DNA from: Termitomyces sp. T153
Lineage: Eukaryota > Basidiomycota > Agaricomycetes > Agaricales > Lyophyllaceae
Length of the DNA: 64,000 nt
NCBI GenBank assembly: GCA_018296165.2
Contig: JACKQL020000067.1
Span: 186,001 to 250,000, forward strand
Reading direction: 5' to 3'
Every line of letters begins with the position of its first letter. Within the stretch, counting starts at the first letter, position 1. This document shows positions 34,034-45,620 of the stretch, in pieces. The position numbers were made by a program, and so were the translations under genes. The notes below the pieces were generated by a model. It saw only the letters and a program-made list of their open reading frames with translations, made no database searches and had not been told where the DNA came from.

Positions 34034-35708
34034 TCAAGTTCTCTGATCCCTCAGCAGAGGCAGACTACTTTCAAGATCTTTCCTGGCCACTTCCTTAGGC
34101 ATCTGTACGCTGAGACTCTTATCGATAACTTCATCAGAGTCGTTTGACACTTGGAAAACGGGGTGATGCTCGGAGTCGCCAGGGAACAGTGGGATGTAAG
34201 TGGTAACGCCTGGGGTCATTCCAAGACGCTCCTGGAAGAATTGCCGCCGGAGTAATAGCATACCGGTAAGGTACGCCACAGGAAGCGCCTGAGGAAGAGG
34301 TATAAATAAATAGGCCTTCAATGCCCCGATTACTTACCACTACCCAGATTTTCCATAGCATATGGCACCAGTGTGCAATGTGAGAGTCACCTGTAAACAT
34401 CTTCCATTCTCTCATGCCACTGAGAACCTAAACATATATTGAGAAAAGACGGGCGTGAGGCGAACGAGAGATCGTACCTGGGCAAATGCGATTGCGATGA
34501 TCGATATGCCTAGAATGATATGGAAGATATTGGTAGGTGGGTGAAGACGCATGGTAGACGGTGCATTCTCTCTCCGGCGGTGGATATAACGTCCTAGGGC
34601 TATCTGAAGGTAGTATAATGTCACAAGTAGAACACCTGTAATCTGTGAATCGTAAGCATAGGTATGTAAGACATCAAATACTGAGAGATTGCCTGATGCA
34701 TGTCATCGAACAAGCGTCTTCCTTCCTGACTGAACACAGATATAAGGCCAACTATCCATCCCAAAGTGATGACAGGAAACGCTATGGAGAAGTTGATCGT
34801 CTTGTGGGCCCCAAACCACTTCAAAGTAAATGTCCTTCCCCACCGTGCAGAAAGCACTCCGACAGGTAATAAGATCAGGAAACCAATGGATCCGAGAAGA
34901 CCATGCATGATAATTATTCTCTGGTGCTTATCGTGTTCCGAAGCTCCAGGTGTATGACCGGCCTCATTTTGATGTGGCGCAGGTTTAACTATTGGAACAT
35001 GCTCGGGCATTGTTCCTCCGAGATTCAACATGAGAGAACCAGCTATATAATGCTGTGCAAGTTGTGAGTAGGAGGGCTTTTCAGGTTGAACTTTCCCATA
35101 GGCCCAAATGAGGTGTTCAGTCGGATTGCTCCAAGACATCACCGTTTTGTTTACGGGAATGGAGAATGCGAGGGTCTTTATGGCTTGAGGATGCCAGAGC
35201 TGTGAGATGTATTTCCTCAATACTGAGCATTACTGCCTGTGAAATTGGACTGACCGTGGAAACTCTCGGTTCAGCAACTTCTGCACGTCTTGGTGGATAC
35301 TCTGCTGGTAGAGGCTCAAAGTGCCCAAAGGCCATCCTTTGAGACAATGTTGTCGACCCGTCTTCATTGGACCACATGATTACCATGTGAGTGTCCTGCA
35401 TCCGCTGACCAAAACCCCTTGGAAAAAAAACATAAGCACATCAGGGCTAGCTGTAATAGAAGTCATTGTTACAGAGCCAGCCATCCCAAAGGTTCCTTCA
35501 GAGCGGTCATTTCATCTACCATGAAGTTAAGAACGATTAAAGCTCGAAGGATGTTGCACTACTTACAAGTCACTACATCATCGTGGACTGTTGCATTCAC
35601 ACAAAGATAGAATCCACAATGGCCATCTCCCTGAAGGGCGCGCACTGGCGGAATTATTCTAAGCCAAGCGGACCCAACAAGGGCCAGAAGGTAGAAAGAG
35701 AGAAACAT
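34034..35708 (-). CDS. DOMON-cytochrome b561 membrane protein
   Basis: The minus-strand ATG at 35708 opens a signal peptide (MFLSFYLLALVGSAW). A DOMON-type heme domain follows: CGFYLCVN, YEMTALKEPLGWLALGFG, DTHMVIMWSNEDG. Then comes a spacer and LIWAYG, and a b561-type membrane region: HGLLGSIGFLILLPVGVL, NFSIAFPVITLGWIVGL, TNIFHIILGISIIAIAFAQ, HIAHWCHMLWKIWVV, with histidines placed as in heme-binding b561 helices. The C-terminal tail is hydrophilic, ending RDQRT. The protein would sit in the membrane with the DOMON domain outside, moving electrons across. Frames join cleanly across at least five introns; one appears to use GC-AG (34692-34643). The donor redox partner is unknown. DOMON-b561 proteins in fungi are related to the cytochrome part of cellobiose dehydrogenase. 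Confidence 0.82.
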
Positions 35709-35971
35709 TTCAGGCTGTGCCAGACTGGAGAGAAGACCTTAGATACACCAGACACTTTTACTATTATATAGGCAGCTGCCATTAGCTGCCATCTCGACTC
35801 CCAGGGAACGTGCGAAACATAGTGATTTGGTCCAACGAGAGTTGAGGAAATACAACCAATGCGTGAGAGCAACGAACTTTCGTGGGATAGCGAAGCTTCG
35901 GAAAACGCGTCGCGTTCCGATTCGCGACATGTGCAGGCCTAATTTACACGTGACTTAATAATTTTCTACCT
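35709..35971. other. intergenic: upstream of DOMON-b561, downstream of NDK
   Basis: These 263 bp hold the promoter of the DOMON gene and the 3' UTR of NDK, both on the minus strand. A CGCGTCGCG-like CpG cluster lies near 35905-35930. No TATA box was certain. Confidence 0.4.
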
Positions 35972-36650
35972 CTACTCGTAAATCCAGGACTCGAGAGCGC
36001 TGTTGTACTGAGTGAGACCTTCAGGGAACCACCTGCATAAGATATCAATAAGGAACAAGATCATCTGGGCGATTGCTAGAAACTGACAGCTTGATCTCCT
36101 TCTCAGCGCTCTCAACAGAGTCAGAGCCGTGGATGATGTTACGACCGACAGCGAGGGCAAAGTCACCACGGATGGAGCCTATGGATGCGGTGTACGTGAT
36201 CAGACAAGCTTCCCTGATGATGGCACAAAGACGCACCAATGGGTGACTGGAGGGGGTTGGTAGCACCCAGCATGACACGGCCGGTCTTAACAGCATCAAG
36301 ACCTTCCCAGACACATGCGACGACGGGTCCAGAGGCCATATATTTAACCAAGCCAGGGAAGAAAGGCTTTTCCTTGAGGTCAGCATAGTCTGAGGAGAAA
36401 TATGAATAACATTCGACAAAGACAGATAAGATAAGATTTACGTTTCTCGAGGTGCTCTTCAGTGGCCTGGACGAGCTTGAGGGCAACAAGCTTGAAGCCA
36501 CGCTCCTCGAACCTCTGGATGATCTTTCCAACGAGCCCACGTTGGACACCGTCGGGCTAGTGACAGAGAGCGTCCTCAGCGACGGCTGCACGACGAAGAA
36601 CAGGGAAAACAGACCTTGATCATGATGTAGGTGCGTTCTAGGTTAGACAT
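35972..36650 (-). CDS. NDK1: nucleoside diphosphate kinase (~151 aa)
   Basis: The ATG at 36650 gives [12 protein letters not shown] and the next exon gives [20 protein letters not shown], the classical NDK start. Later exons give [32 protein letters not shown], then [25 protein letters not shown] with the phosphohistidine in NIIHGSDS, and [19 protein letters not shown]. The five exons join in frame to about 151 residues, the usual length. The enzyme balances nucleoside triphosphate pools by transferring the gamma phosphate from ATP. The ATG faces QCR7 across 185 bp. It looks fully functional. Confidence 0.93.
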
Positions 36651-36835
36651 GGCTGAGGATGGAGGAGGATGGGTCGTAGAAACTGGGAAGCACTGAAGGA
36701 ATTTATATAGGCGTCGATTATCAAAATCGTCGATCAGCTATGTCTGCCACGATTTGCAAATACACGCACACATAACTCCGGAAACATCCGCTCCGGCGAC
36801 GAGCACAAGTCCTCCACACCGCCGCTCACTCCAAA
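36651..36835. promoter_or_regulatory. shared divergent promoter, NDK1 and QCR7
   Basis: Only 185 bp separate the two start codons. The interval contains 'tttatatagg' near 36700-36710, which can act as a TATA element toward NDK1, and a CpG-rich stretch near QCR7 (ctccggcgacgagc). A shared promoter for an energy-metabolism kinase and a respiratory subunit suggests co-regulation, which is an inference. Confidence 0.5.
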
Positions 36836-37370
36836 ATGCTCTTTGGTCCCCTTAGCCTTTCCTTGGCGCCCTACGTCAAGTCTTCCAAGACTCTTACTAG
36901 GTGGCTCAAGCCTGTAGCAAACTGGTATGCCGACGCTTGTGGATACAGGAAATACGGCTTCAAATACGATGATCTCCGTGCGTCCATCAAACTTCGCGTT
37001 TTCTCATCCAATGACCCCTTGTATAGTGATGGAGGAGCGTGATGATGTTCAACGGGTACGAAAACCCACATGACGTGCAAGCAATGATTTATTTATTCCT
37101 GCAACAGGCTCTTACTCGTTTGACTGTCCGTGAAAAGTACGACCGTGCCTACCGCCTGAAGCGCGCCTCTCAGGCCAGCGTCCTCCATGCGCCTCTTCCT
37201 AAAGATCAATGGACCCCAGCGTCAGAGGTACGTGTCGCCCTGTTCCATCGACTTTTTATGAAACCTTTCAATGCCAGGACATTCCCTATCTCAAACCTCA
37301 CGTCCTCAACGTCGTCAAGGAAGATTCTGAGAGGAGGTACTGGGACACCCTTGATGTTAAGAGGAATTAG
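36836..37370 (+). CDS. QCR7: cytochrome bc1 complex subunit 7 (127 aa)
   Basis: Exons 36836-36977, 37027-37055, 37108-37227 and 37278-37370 join in frame to 127 residues. The sequence begins MLFGPLSLSLAPYVKSSKTL and contains YRKYGFKYDDL, EKYDRAYRLKRASQASVLH, LPKDQWTP and a terminal segment ending LDVKRN, matching the small 14-kDa subunit of ubiquinol-cytochrome c reductase. It has no enzymatic role of its own and stabilises the cytochrome b part of mitochondrial complex III on the matrix side. Exon 2 is only 29 bp, easy for gene finders to miss. Confidence 0.92.
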
Positions 37371-37680
37371 AATGCTCGAGTTCATGCTCCTAGACCAACT
37401 TTAATTGATGACAAACTACTAAAAACACTGCAAATCAAGTGTTTTGGAGAAGCGTGCATGGTTCCGTGTATATCCCTTCTATTCTGCGGTCGTTCGCATC
37501 GAATGTTACGCTCTACTAGCGTCTCGTAACCAAAATCAGCATGATATGTTGTCTCTCAAGAGCATCCCAACCTTCCTCTAACAAATGCACTTAGTTCACA
37601 TTGGTATCGATTGAAATGCGTAGATGGAGTCTAAGCTACTTGAAGTTACTTGAGTTTCCTTTCCTCTATCGACAGAAAAT
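37371..37680. other. convergent intergenic region, QCR7 and transketolase 3' ends
   Basis: Tail-to-tail 310 bp with no open frame of note. It should contain polyadenylation sites for both genes; none was assigned. Confidence 0.4.
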
Positions 37681-40431
37681 CTACAGATGAATAGCTTTGC
37701 GAAGAGGTGATGCGAGAGGTCCTTTGCCCTTGTAGAACTCAACGACCTTCTTGCCAACGGTGGCAATGTTCGAACCAGTGATACCGAACTTCTCATACAC
37801 CTTTAGATATGGTCCAGACGCACCCCATGCGGGTAGACCGAACTGTTCGTGGCTGTACTTCGCCCATCCAGCAGTCTAGAATAAAGATAACTCAATACCA
37901 TTCAGGGTGTCTAGCAGAAATTATGCATACCGAAGCAGCCTCAAGCGAGAGGATAGGAGCACCGTCCCTGAAGACGCTCAGCTTGTACTCTTCATCCTGT
38001 TGATCGAAAGTCAACCAAGACGGCAGAGAGATAATTCGAGTCTTGATGCCCTCAGCGTTGAGTTTACCAGCCGCTTCTAGGGCAATGGAAACCTCAGAGC
38101 CGGTAGAGACAAGGGTGAGATCCTCATTGACCTCTTCATGCAGAACGTATCCACCACGGAGAGCGGCCTGTATAGAGGAGCCTTCGAGATTGGGCAAATT
38201 CTGGCGGGAAAGAGAAAGAACGGAAGGAGTGCGCTTCGAATTTACAGCGACGTAGTAGGCAGCGGAGGTCTCGTTGCCATCAGCCGGACGCCAAAAGTTA
38301 AGATTCGGTGTGGCGCGGAGACCAATGAAGGTCTCGACAGGTTGGTGAGTAGGACCGTCCTCGCCAAGACCAATAGAATCGTGTGTGGCTAGGTATCAGA
38401 TTTATCAATTATGTGGAGGTGGCGTAACATAGCTTTTACTCACCGACCCAGATGACCTGGTGGCCGCTGAGAGCCGACAGCCTCACAGCACCGGAGGCAT
38501 ATGAAACAAAGTTCTAATGGTAAAAGTAGAAAATGAATCAAGGTGTAACATATGGATAGATGCTAGTTACCAGGAAGGTGGCAACGAAGGGAATAAGACC
38601 ACCGTAGGCGTGGAGACCATTAGCGATGGCACCCATGGCGTGCTCACGGACACCGTAGCGGATATATGTACCAGCATAAGTACCGAAACCAGTGCTCGGG
38701 GGCTGGAAGTCGACACTTCCCTTGACCTTGGTCAAATTACTACCTGTAAGATCAGCAGAACCACCCAAGAGTTCAGGTAGAGCAGGGGTGATTGCGGTGA
38801 GGACGATCTCAGAGAGCTTACGAGACGCCACAGCAGGATCCGAAGGTTTGTATACGGGAAGATTATTTTCCCATCCGGCGGGGAGTTCGCCAGCGATACG
38901 GCGAGTGAGTTCAGCATGCTCAGCAGGATATTTCTGGCCGTATGTCGTAAGATCAGCATTCCACTTGGCCTCGAGCTCCGCGCCACGCTTGCCAAATTCA
39001 GCAGCGTAGAAGTCGTAAGTTGCTTGAGGAACTTGAAAGGTTTGATCGGGGGCAAAGTTGAACTTAGTCTTAAGGGCAGCAACATCATCGGCCTTGAGCG
39101 CTACAGAGACGAAGATTAGGTGAGCCTAGGCATGAACAAGAATGGTACGAACGAGCTCCATGGACTCCATGAGTGCCTTGCTGCTTAGATCCGTAACCGA
39201 TGGTGGTCCTTAGACGGATAATCGTGGGCTTGGTAATTTCCTTGCGGGCCTCGGCGATGGCATCGTGGATGGCAGCAAGATCACTGCACATTCATTTAGC
39301 TTCTATCGATACCAGCCTTTCAAATGATAACTCAACTTGTCACCATCATCAACATGGAGCACCTGCCATCCATAAGAGAGGAATCGCTGCTCGACGTTCT
39401 CAGTGAACGCAACAGCAGTATCACCATCAATAGAGATGTCTACGTGGCGACTGATCAAAAATAGTCATTGCAATGATCCGTCGTCTGCCTTACGATTATC
39501 GTCATAAATCTGAGCAGGAATAAATTACCAACGCGTCCGCAACTCACAAATCAAGCGGACGTACCACAACGAGATTGCCAAGCTGAAGATGACCAGCAAG
39601 ACTGGCAGCCTCACTAGCAACACCCTCCATGAGACAGCCATCACCAGTAAACACTATACCAAAAAACTTGAGTTTTCAGTTCTTTAGCGAGTACAAGATA
39701 TCTGACCATAGGTGAAATTGTTGACGAGGTTGAAATCTTTGCGGTTGTACACGGCGGCAAGATGTGCCTGGGCGATGGCGAGACCGACACCGTTCGCGAA
39801 GCCTTGTCCCAAAGGTCCGGTGGTAACTTCAATGCCTGTCCACGGTGTCAATGAATCGCGTTAGTGATGGATACATATTCTCTTTACCGTCAGTATGGCC
39901 GGCCTCGGGGTGGCCTGGGGTCTTGGATCCAAGTTGCCTAAATGCTTTAAGATCGTCGAGGGAGAGCTTGTAACCAAGAAGATGCAGGAGGACATATTGA
40001 AGAGCGCAGCTACACCAGTGGCGTCATCGTCCATGATTTCACGGTGAAATGAATTTTGACTCACGCATGACTGTGAAATGTGGGTAAGTTCATAATAGAA
40101 AACAAAGAACACGACTCACCCGTTGGAAAGAACGAATCGATCGCGGTTGAACCACTTAGAGTTTTTGGGATTGGCATTCAAGAAGCTGATACATATGAGC
40201 TTGCGGCAGAGATCGTCACGAGAAATATACACACCGCGAGAACAGGACATGTGCAACGGGGGCCATGCCCAGGGGCGCGCCTAAAGGTCAGATTACCAAA
40301 AATTGACTGACGACACGCGAGATCGACATACCAGGATGACCAGAGTTAGCCTTGCCAACAACATCGACCGCAAGAGTACGAATGGTAGCAATAGCTAGGT
40401 CGTCAGCTGGGTTTAGGGTAAAAGATGACAT
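37681..40431 (-). CDS. TKL1: transketolase
   Basis: The ATG at 40431 begins [20 protein letters not shown] and GKANSGHP, followed by the second exon [15 protein letters not shown]. Thiamine-diphosphate and catalytic blocks are present: [78 protein letters not shown] and [13 protein letters not shown]. The protein ends [12 protein letters not shown]. About a dozen short introns join in frame wherever I checked. The enzyme moves two-carbon units between sugar phosphates in the non-oxidative pentose phosphate pathway, in the cytosol, with ThDP and Mg2+. It faces CMC2 across 136 bp. Confidence 0.92.
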
Positions 40432-40567
40432 GATGGCCGGAGGTAGAGATGCGTAAAAGGCTGAGGAGGAAATTATTTATCTAATCTGGCCTAATCTGGG
40501 CTGCACGAAGATCGCAACTCCGGCCGTCAGGACTCGTGAGTCACCAGACCCGCGTCAAGTCATTTCT
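40432..40567. promoter_or_regulatory. shared divergent promoter, transketolase and CMC2
   Basis: 136 bp between two start codons. It contains 'ttatttatc' toward transketolase and a CpG-rich stretch with 'ccagacccgcg' toward CMC2. No factor site was identified. Confidence 0.45.
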
Positions 40568-40896
40568 ATGCATCCGCAACTCTCGGACAAGAAGATTGGT
40601 GCGCCTCTCCACTCCGTGTCTCAACCCGAAATTTATCGTGCAGTCTGCAAGGAATTCATACAGGCTCTTGAGGAATGCCACGCCAGTGGATGGGCCAGAT
40701 TGACTGGGGGTTGCAACCAGCTCAAACATGATTTGAACTCATGTTTACGAGCCGAGGTATAGCTACTTTTCCATAACTATACCAAGCTAGCTTATCTCTT
40801 CATCAGCGTCTAGCGCGGTCCTCTCGAAACAGGGAGGAGGCAAAGGAACGTCGTTCCAAAATTGAACAAGCATGGAAAGAATTCAACTCACCATGA
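40568..40896 (+). CDS. CMC2: CMC2-like twin CX9C mitochondrial protein (77 aa)
   Basis: Exons 40568-40598, 40644-40756 and 40807-40896 join to 77 residues beginning MHPQLSDKKI. Two CX9C motifs are visible: CKEFIQALEEC followed by HASGWAR, and CNQLKHDLNSC. The tail is basic and charged (NREEAKERR), ending EFNSP. Twin CX9C proteins are imported into the mitochondrial intermembrane space by the Mia40 disulfide relay; the HASGWAR context matches Cmc2, which is involved in cytochrome c oxidase biogenesis. Normal for the family in length and intact. Confidence 0.88.
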
Positions 40897-41115
40897 CAGT
40901 CGGGTATCCACATTATACTGTTGCATGGCAGTCCATGTAACCTCATGAATAATTGCACCTTGCATGTTTAGCTTACCCGTATCCTTATTAGCGGCTACCC
41001 CGACTCAATTCCTCTGAGTAACTATTCTCAACATGTCTCGTGATGCCATATTTATTCTTACAAACCGACTACCACCATCTCTCATCTGCGTCGATATCAT
41101 ACATCCCGAACTCTG
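40897..41115. other. convergent intergenic region, CMC2 and alpha-xylosidase 3' ends
   Basis: 219 bp, tail to tail. No gene or clear motif was seen. Confidence 0.4.
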
Positions 41116-44100
41116 TCAACCGAGACGGATCATTACTTCTCTTGCCCTTTTCTCTACCTCCACTCTGACGCCAGTTCCGGTCTTGAGAGCCCCACCCACT
41201 ACATTCTTAGCTGTGATTCCGTTGCCGAATATACTGAGTGTGGCTACCTCAGTCTGCTCGCCCGAGATTGTCACCTTGATTTCTCCAGAGGTTTTCTCAG
41301 CGCGAACAACCCCGACAATCTCCGAACCCTTGCCACGCGGGATGTTGACTTCATACGATACTCCTTCGGCCAACTCATAGAGTTGAACTTCGAGCCCTTG
41401 GCTGTAGTCATAATCGGGGCGGCCTGTTCCCTGTGGGCCCAGACACAAAACTGTTTCAGGTCGAACCCAAACAGGTAACTCATCAAGGGACACGATTTCC
41501 TTAACCCATACTGGGCCTTGGACCGTGCGTTCTGTATGGAATAACGATGTCCATCGTCCTGCGGGAATGTAGTATTCTACCTCTTCTCCTTGCGACACAA
41601 ACACGGGTGCAACAAGAAGGCTAGGACCTATTTAGGCGTTAGTCTCGAATACATACATCCTAATCAAGACTCACCAAACATATACTGTCTGTCAAGATAA
41701 TGGGTGGTCCTATCATCAAGGAACTCCAGGAACATTGCCCGTTGGAGAGGATGTCCTTTAGCATTTGCTGTGATGGACTGCGTTATTTTAGCGAGATTAT
41801 TTTGAAGAAGTTCTACCATTCTTACCAGGTCATACAAGTAGGGCATCAGACGATGTTTTGCCTCCACAAATTTGGACATGCTCTTTGCAGCATCCTCGCC
41901 GTAATTCCAGGGAACCCGGTAAGAGGAGGATCCATGCAACCTTGAATGAGATGAGAACAGGCCGAATGCCACCCATCGCTGGTAGATTTCAGGCGGAGGA
42001 TGTCCCTTTTGTGCGCGACGATTCATAAGCACTACTTCGGGGTAGTATCATTGCCTGTGTACGCACCTCGAAACCGCCAATGTCATGCGATGCATAACCG
42101 AAGCCTGACAAAGTAAGGGAAATGGCACCACGCAACGCTTCCGCCATTGCTTCCCATGTTGACTCACAGTCTCCTCCCCAGTGGACTGGAAACCTATCAT
42201 TTTGTCAGCCATTTTCCCAGAACACGAGGGTCGAAATTCTAACCTTTGTCCACCGGTCGCCGAGGAGCGGGCGAATAGAACAGCTTCTCCCTCTCCGAAC
42301 CGCTTTTGAAGCAGATCAAATACCATTTCATTGTATGTTACCGCATAGGTATTGTGCATACGCATTGGATCCGATCCATCATGGAAGACAACATTTGCGT
42401 GAGGGATGCGCTCACCAAAATCGGTCTGGGCAGCTACCAGATGAGAAATCCCGCATGCGATATGTACGTCCTTCCCACCTTGAATGCATCGATGCCCAAG
42501 TCAAGCAGAGCTGACAACTTATTAATATACCACTTGCGGGCGGCGGGGTTAGTGACGTCCACAACGGCCAACCCTAGGTTTGAGAGAACGAATCAATGTA
42601 ATTCGGGTCCGATTGCGCATGCCGCGCACCTGGTTGCCAGAGGTCCCACCTGCTCGAAATCAGATATCAATTACTCGGGCTGGAAAATACTTACTGCCAG
42701 GGAGTTCCATCCGTCCTTTTGATAAAAAAGCCACCCTTTACACCCTCTTGGAAAATTGGAGACAACTGGGAGATATAAGGGTTGACTAGAGGAGAGCCCG
42801 TTATCGAAGTAAACTTCGAAAAAAATGGGAAAAAATACATACTCCAGGCACAAATCTTCACCCCATACTTCTCTTTGATCTCCGCGAGATACCTCTTGGG
42901 ATTAGGAAAGTTATCGGGATCGAAAGTGAACGAACACCTGTATTGTGGATGGGTAAGTCTTCGGTGATGTGAATACAAGATTGCTAACCATTCATATTGT
43001 TTCATCCAGAAGCAATCCAAGTGGAAGACGCGGACTGGACAGTTTCTTTCTTGCATCCCTTGCAGGAAGCCAGATACTGTGTCGCTCGAATAAGAGGTCA
43101 AGAAAGACGTTGAGAGCCACAATCCATAGGTCCAGCTCGGCAGAAGGCTACATTCACACGTCTTGAGCTCAAACTCGAAATCGCAAGAAGTATAGTACTT
43201 ACGCAGGACGACCAGTCATCCGGGTGTATCTCTCCAGAATCTAACAAGGGTAGAGTGTCGAATTTCGCCTGCTTCTGAAACAAGAGCAGCCGGACGTACC
43301 TCAAGAGGTGACTCTCCATAGATGAGGAAGTACTCTAGACTACTGCTTGCCACCGAGACTCCGACTCGGCTGACCTTCTCGGAGCCAACTTCCACCTCGA
43401 CTTCGCCAGGATGGTTGATGAAAACACCGTAATTACGGTTGGTGATGTAGAATGGGATACATTTGTATGCCTGATCACTGGACGTTCCGCCATCCTGATT
43501 CCAAATCTTGACGGTTTGGCCTGATGCACAAGTCACATTACGCGCAGGATTAAACAAGGCCGGTTACTCACCATTTTTAATTAGTGCCGTGAATTGTTCA
43601 CCGAAGCCATAGATGAGCTCTCCGGGGGATATATTCAGTTCGGAGTTGATGTATCGAACGACTGGAGGCAGTGGTGCTGGGTTGGGGTTCGAAGCGGGAT
43701 CATTGGTGAGGCACGAAGTGTTTGAAGCTGATCCCAAGGTCCATTTTGAAGGTACATCGAACAAACCCTGGTGCTTCTCCCCAGCGAATGTAAGAGTGCG
43801 TTTCGGTGACTTGAATGTGATTGTGTAAGGATTGTCAGTAATCTCTGCCGTCAATCCACCAGTGGAAAGAGACAGCTTGGATTCATCCCTTTTGATCGAA
43901 ACATCGGGGATGGGTTTGGCATTTGGGAAAAGAGGAATGTTTGGGGATGGCTCGACGTGAGAGAAATGATCGATCTTGACTCCGACGACGCCTTGCGTAG
44001 GAGAATAAACTCGGACGCTCAAAACCGGCCCTGCTGATACGTTAGCCACCGGTCGAATGAGTGCTTGTCGCAAGGACTGACCTCCAAGGGTGTCTCCGCG

Positions 44101-44229
44101 ATGTCTGATGGGCCGGGTCGAGACTTGGAGGTTGTATCCGGTCTCATCACTTGTTGCTTGGACTACTCGAAGCCCGTAGTAAGGCTTGACGCTGTTTTTC
44201 AGAAGCCAGAAGCCGTCGGTGAACTTCAT
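41116..44229 (-). CDS. glycoside hydrolase family 31 alpha-xylosidase
   Basis: I chose the minus-strand ATG at 44229 ([12 protein letters not shown]), the family's usual start. The N-terminal beta-sandwich includes [19 protein letters not shown] and GVKIDHFSH; then comes [13 protein letters not shown]. The catalytic barrel has [34 protein letters not shown] with the nucleophile aspartate (codon near 42426), [12 protein letters not shown] and WGGDCEST, the acid/base region, then SHDIGGFE. C-terminal sandwich domains end VMIRLG. At least eight introns join in frame. GH31 enzymes of this layout release alpha-linked xylose from xyloglucan oligosaccharides. No signal peptide is seen, so it probably acts in the cytosol. 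An alpha-glucosidase activity is a less likely alternative. Confidence 0.88.
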
Positions 44230-44822
44230 TGGGTCTTTCGAGACAGATAGATTCCGGGATGATGATCTTATATTATCAGCAACGATCGACGGTCCGTGAC
44301 GCCCGTAGCATACCTGACACTTACAGGGCTCGAGGTATGGGATGTAGTGCGCCTCGGCTGTTTGGCGGACCGCGCCGGTAATGTTATTGTATCCAAAGTT
44401 ATCCCGGTTAGAAGTCTCGGGCTTTATGCGGTGCATTATCTCTGCATTGTCCAACTTTGATGTTTCAAATTTATTATGATCATTGCTTGCTCGCAAGATC
44501 ACGGACCTGCCTTTGGATTCATTGACACTATACTGGATTGTGTGTTGAAATAAGTCGAGTCAGCAATGGGAATACTGGTAATATTAGTTCAGTAAAAATG
44601 TTTTGGATGGAAGTCAGAAACTTTAAGCTGTAGGTTTTATATCATAGGTAGTTGATCCTAATCTGGGGTTAGGCTCAAGCCGTCCCATTCTTGAATTCCT
44701 GGAGCAAGAAGTAACAAGATCCGAGAAGATCATATGAGAGTTCTTCCTTTCGTCTAGATTTCAACCGTCGGATTTATTCCACTTGGCAAGTTGTGCATCC
44801 AATTTATCGTGCCAAATTCCCT
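44230..44822. other. intergenic, alpha-xylosidase promoter and TPR gene 3' end
   Basis: About 590 bp. The minus frame stays open upstream of the chosen xylosidase start for some distance (to 44502), but that stretch has no resemblance to the family and holds the likely 5' UTR. No TATA box or factor site was certain. Confidence 0.4.
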
Positions 44823-45620
44823 TCAGGCCCTTGAGTCTTTCAGAGCTCTTCTTGTCATTGATTTTATGTCAAGGAACCAGTTTTCAAGGACACCCTCGTC
44901 GTCGGAGAGACCTTTCCCATCCGTATAGAGATAAACGAGCCTATCAGCACGGTCCACATTATTTTCCAGCCGAGGGAGACGTAGTCCACGAGCAATTGTG
45001 TCCTTGGTAGCGTCCAGATCTCCCAACCGCTGATAAGCCGAAGCCTGTCGAATATACTATACCTGAAAGAACATGGCCCATACGCCAACAGAAACAAATT
45101 GACAAAAGTCGACTTACGCTTTAGGATAAAGGGCATCAAATTCCGCAGACTTTCCGTCCTCGATTGCCTGCCTTGAGGGTTGATACCCACCATATATGCA
45201 GCAGCGCGATGACGATGACAAAAGGCCAGCTGGGTCTTTGCGTTGGCCTCATCATAATCCCCAGGATTCATACTCAGTACATCAATGAGCACATCAATCG
45301 CGCCCTTGTTGGCTTTCAAAGCTCCCGCCCCTGCCTTGCGCACAAAAGCACTGTTCCCAGTAGTAGACTTGAGATCATCAGCAACAGCAAAACATTTCCG
45401 TATCCCATCTTCATCGAGCTGGTAGATGTAGACTAGTTGTGTTACCAAGCGCCACAGCGAATCCAAGCCTTTACGTGTTGCTGGAATTTGATCGAAAACA
45501 TCGAGCATCAAGGAAACTCAGGCCCGACGAAGGGCTCTAAGACAAATCATCAACTTCAGCTCTTCAGCCTTCGAAACCATCAAAGTACCCAGCGACCGTT
45601 CGAATTCTTGATAGACCCTG
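44823..45620 (-). pseudogene. TPR-like protein gene, reading frame uncertain
   Basis: The minus-strand segment 45511-44823 codes for a helical protein with TPR-like repeats: CHRHRAAAYM, IEDGKSAEFDALYPKA, and ASAYQRLGDLDATKDTIARG, ending KSMTRRALKDSRA. Two introns are likely (donors near 45187 and 45118). Two problems are visible. In-frame coding-like sequence continues upstream to about 45620 (EFERSLGTLMVSKAEELKLM) but is cut by TGA right before VSLMLDVF. The last splice junction gives the expected RQASAY frame only if about five bases (TATAG/AGTAT) are skipped without a proper AG. It may be a pseudogene, or I have misplaced the junctions. No function is assigned beyond protein-protein interaction typical of TPRs. 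Confidence 0.45.

Noticed and set aside
44230..44502. N-terminal extension of the alpha-xylosidase to 44502
   Set aside because: The upstream peptide does not resemble the family, whose proteins begin at the MKFTDG-type start; it is probably 5' UTR.
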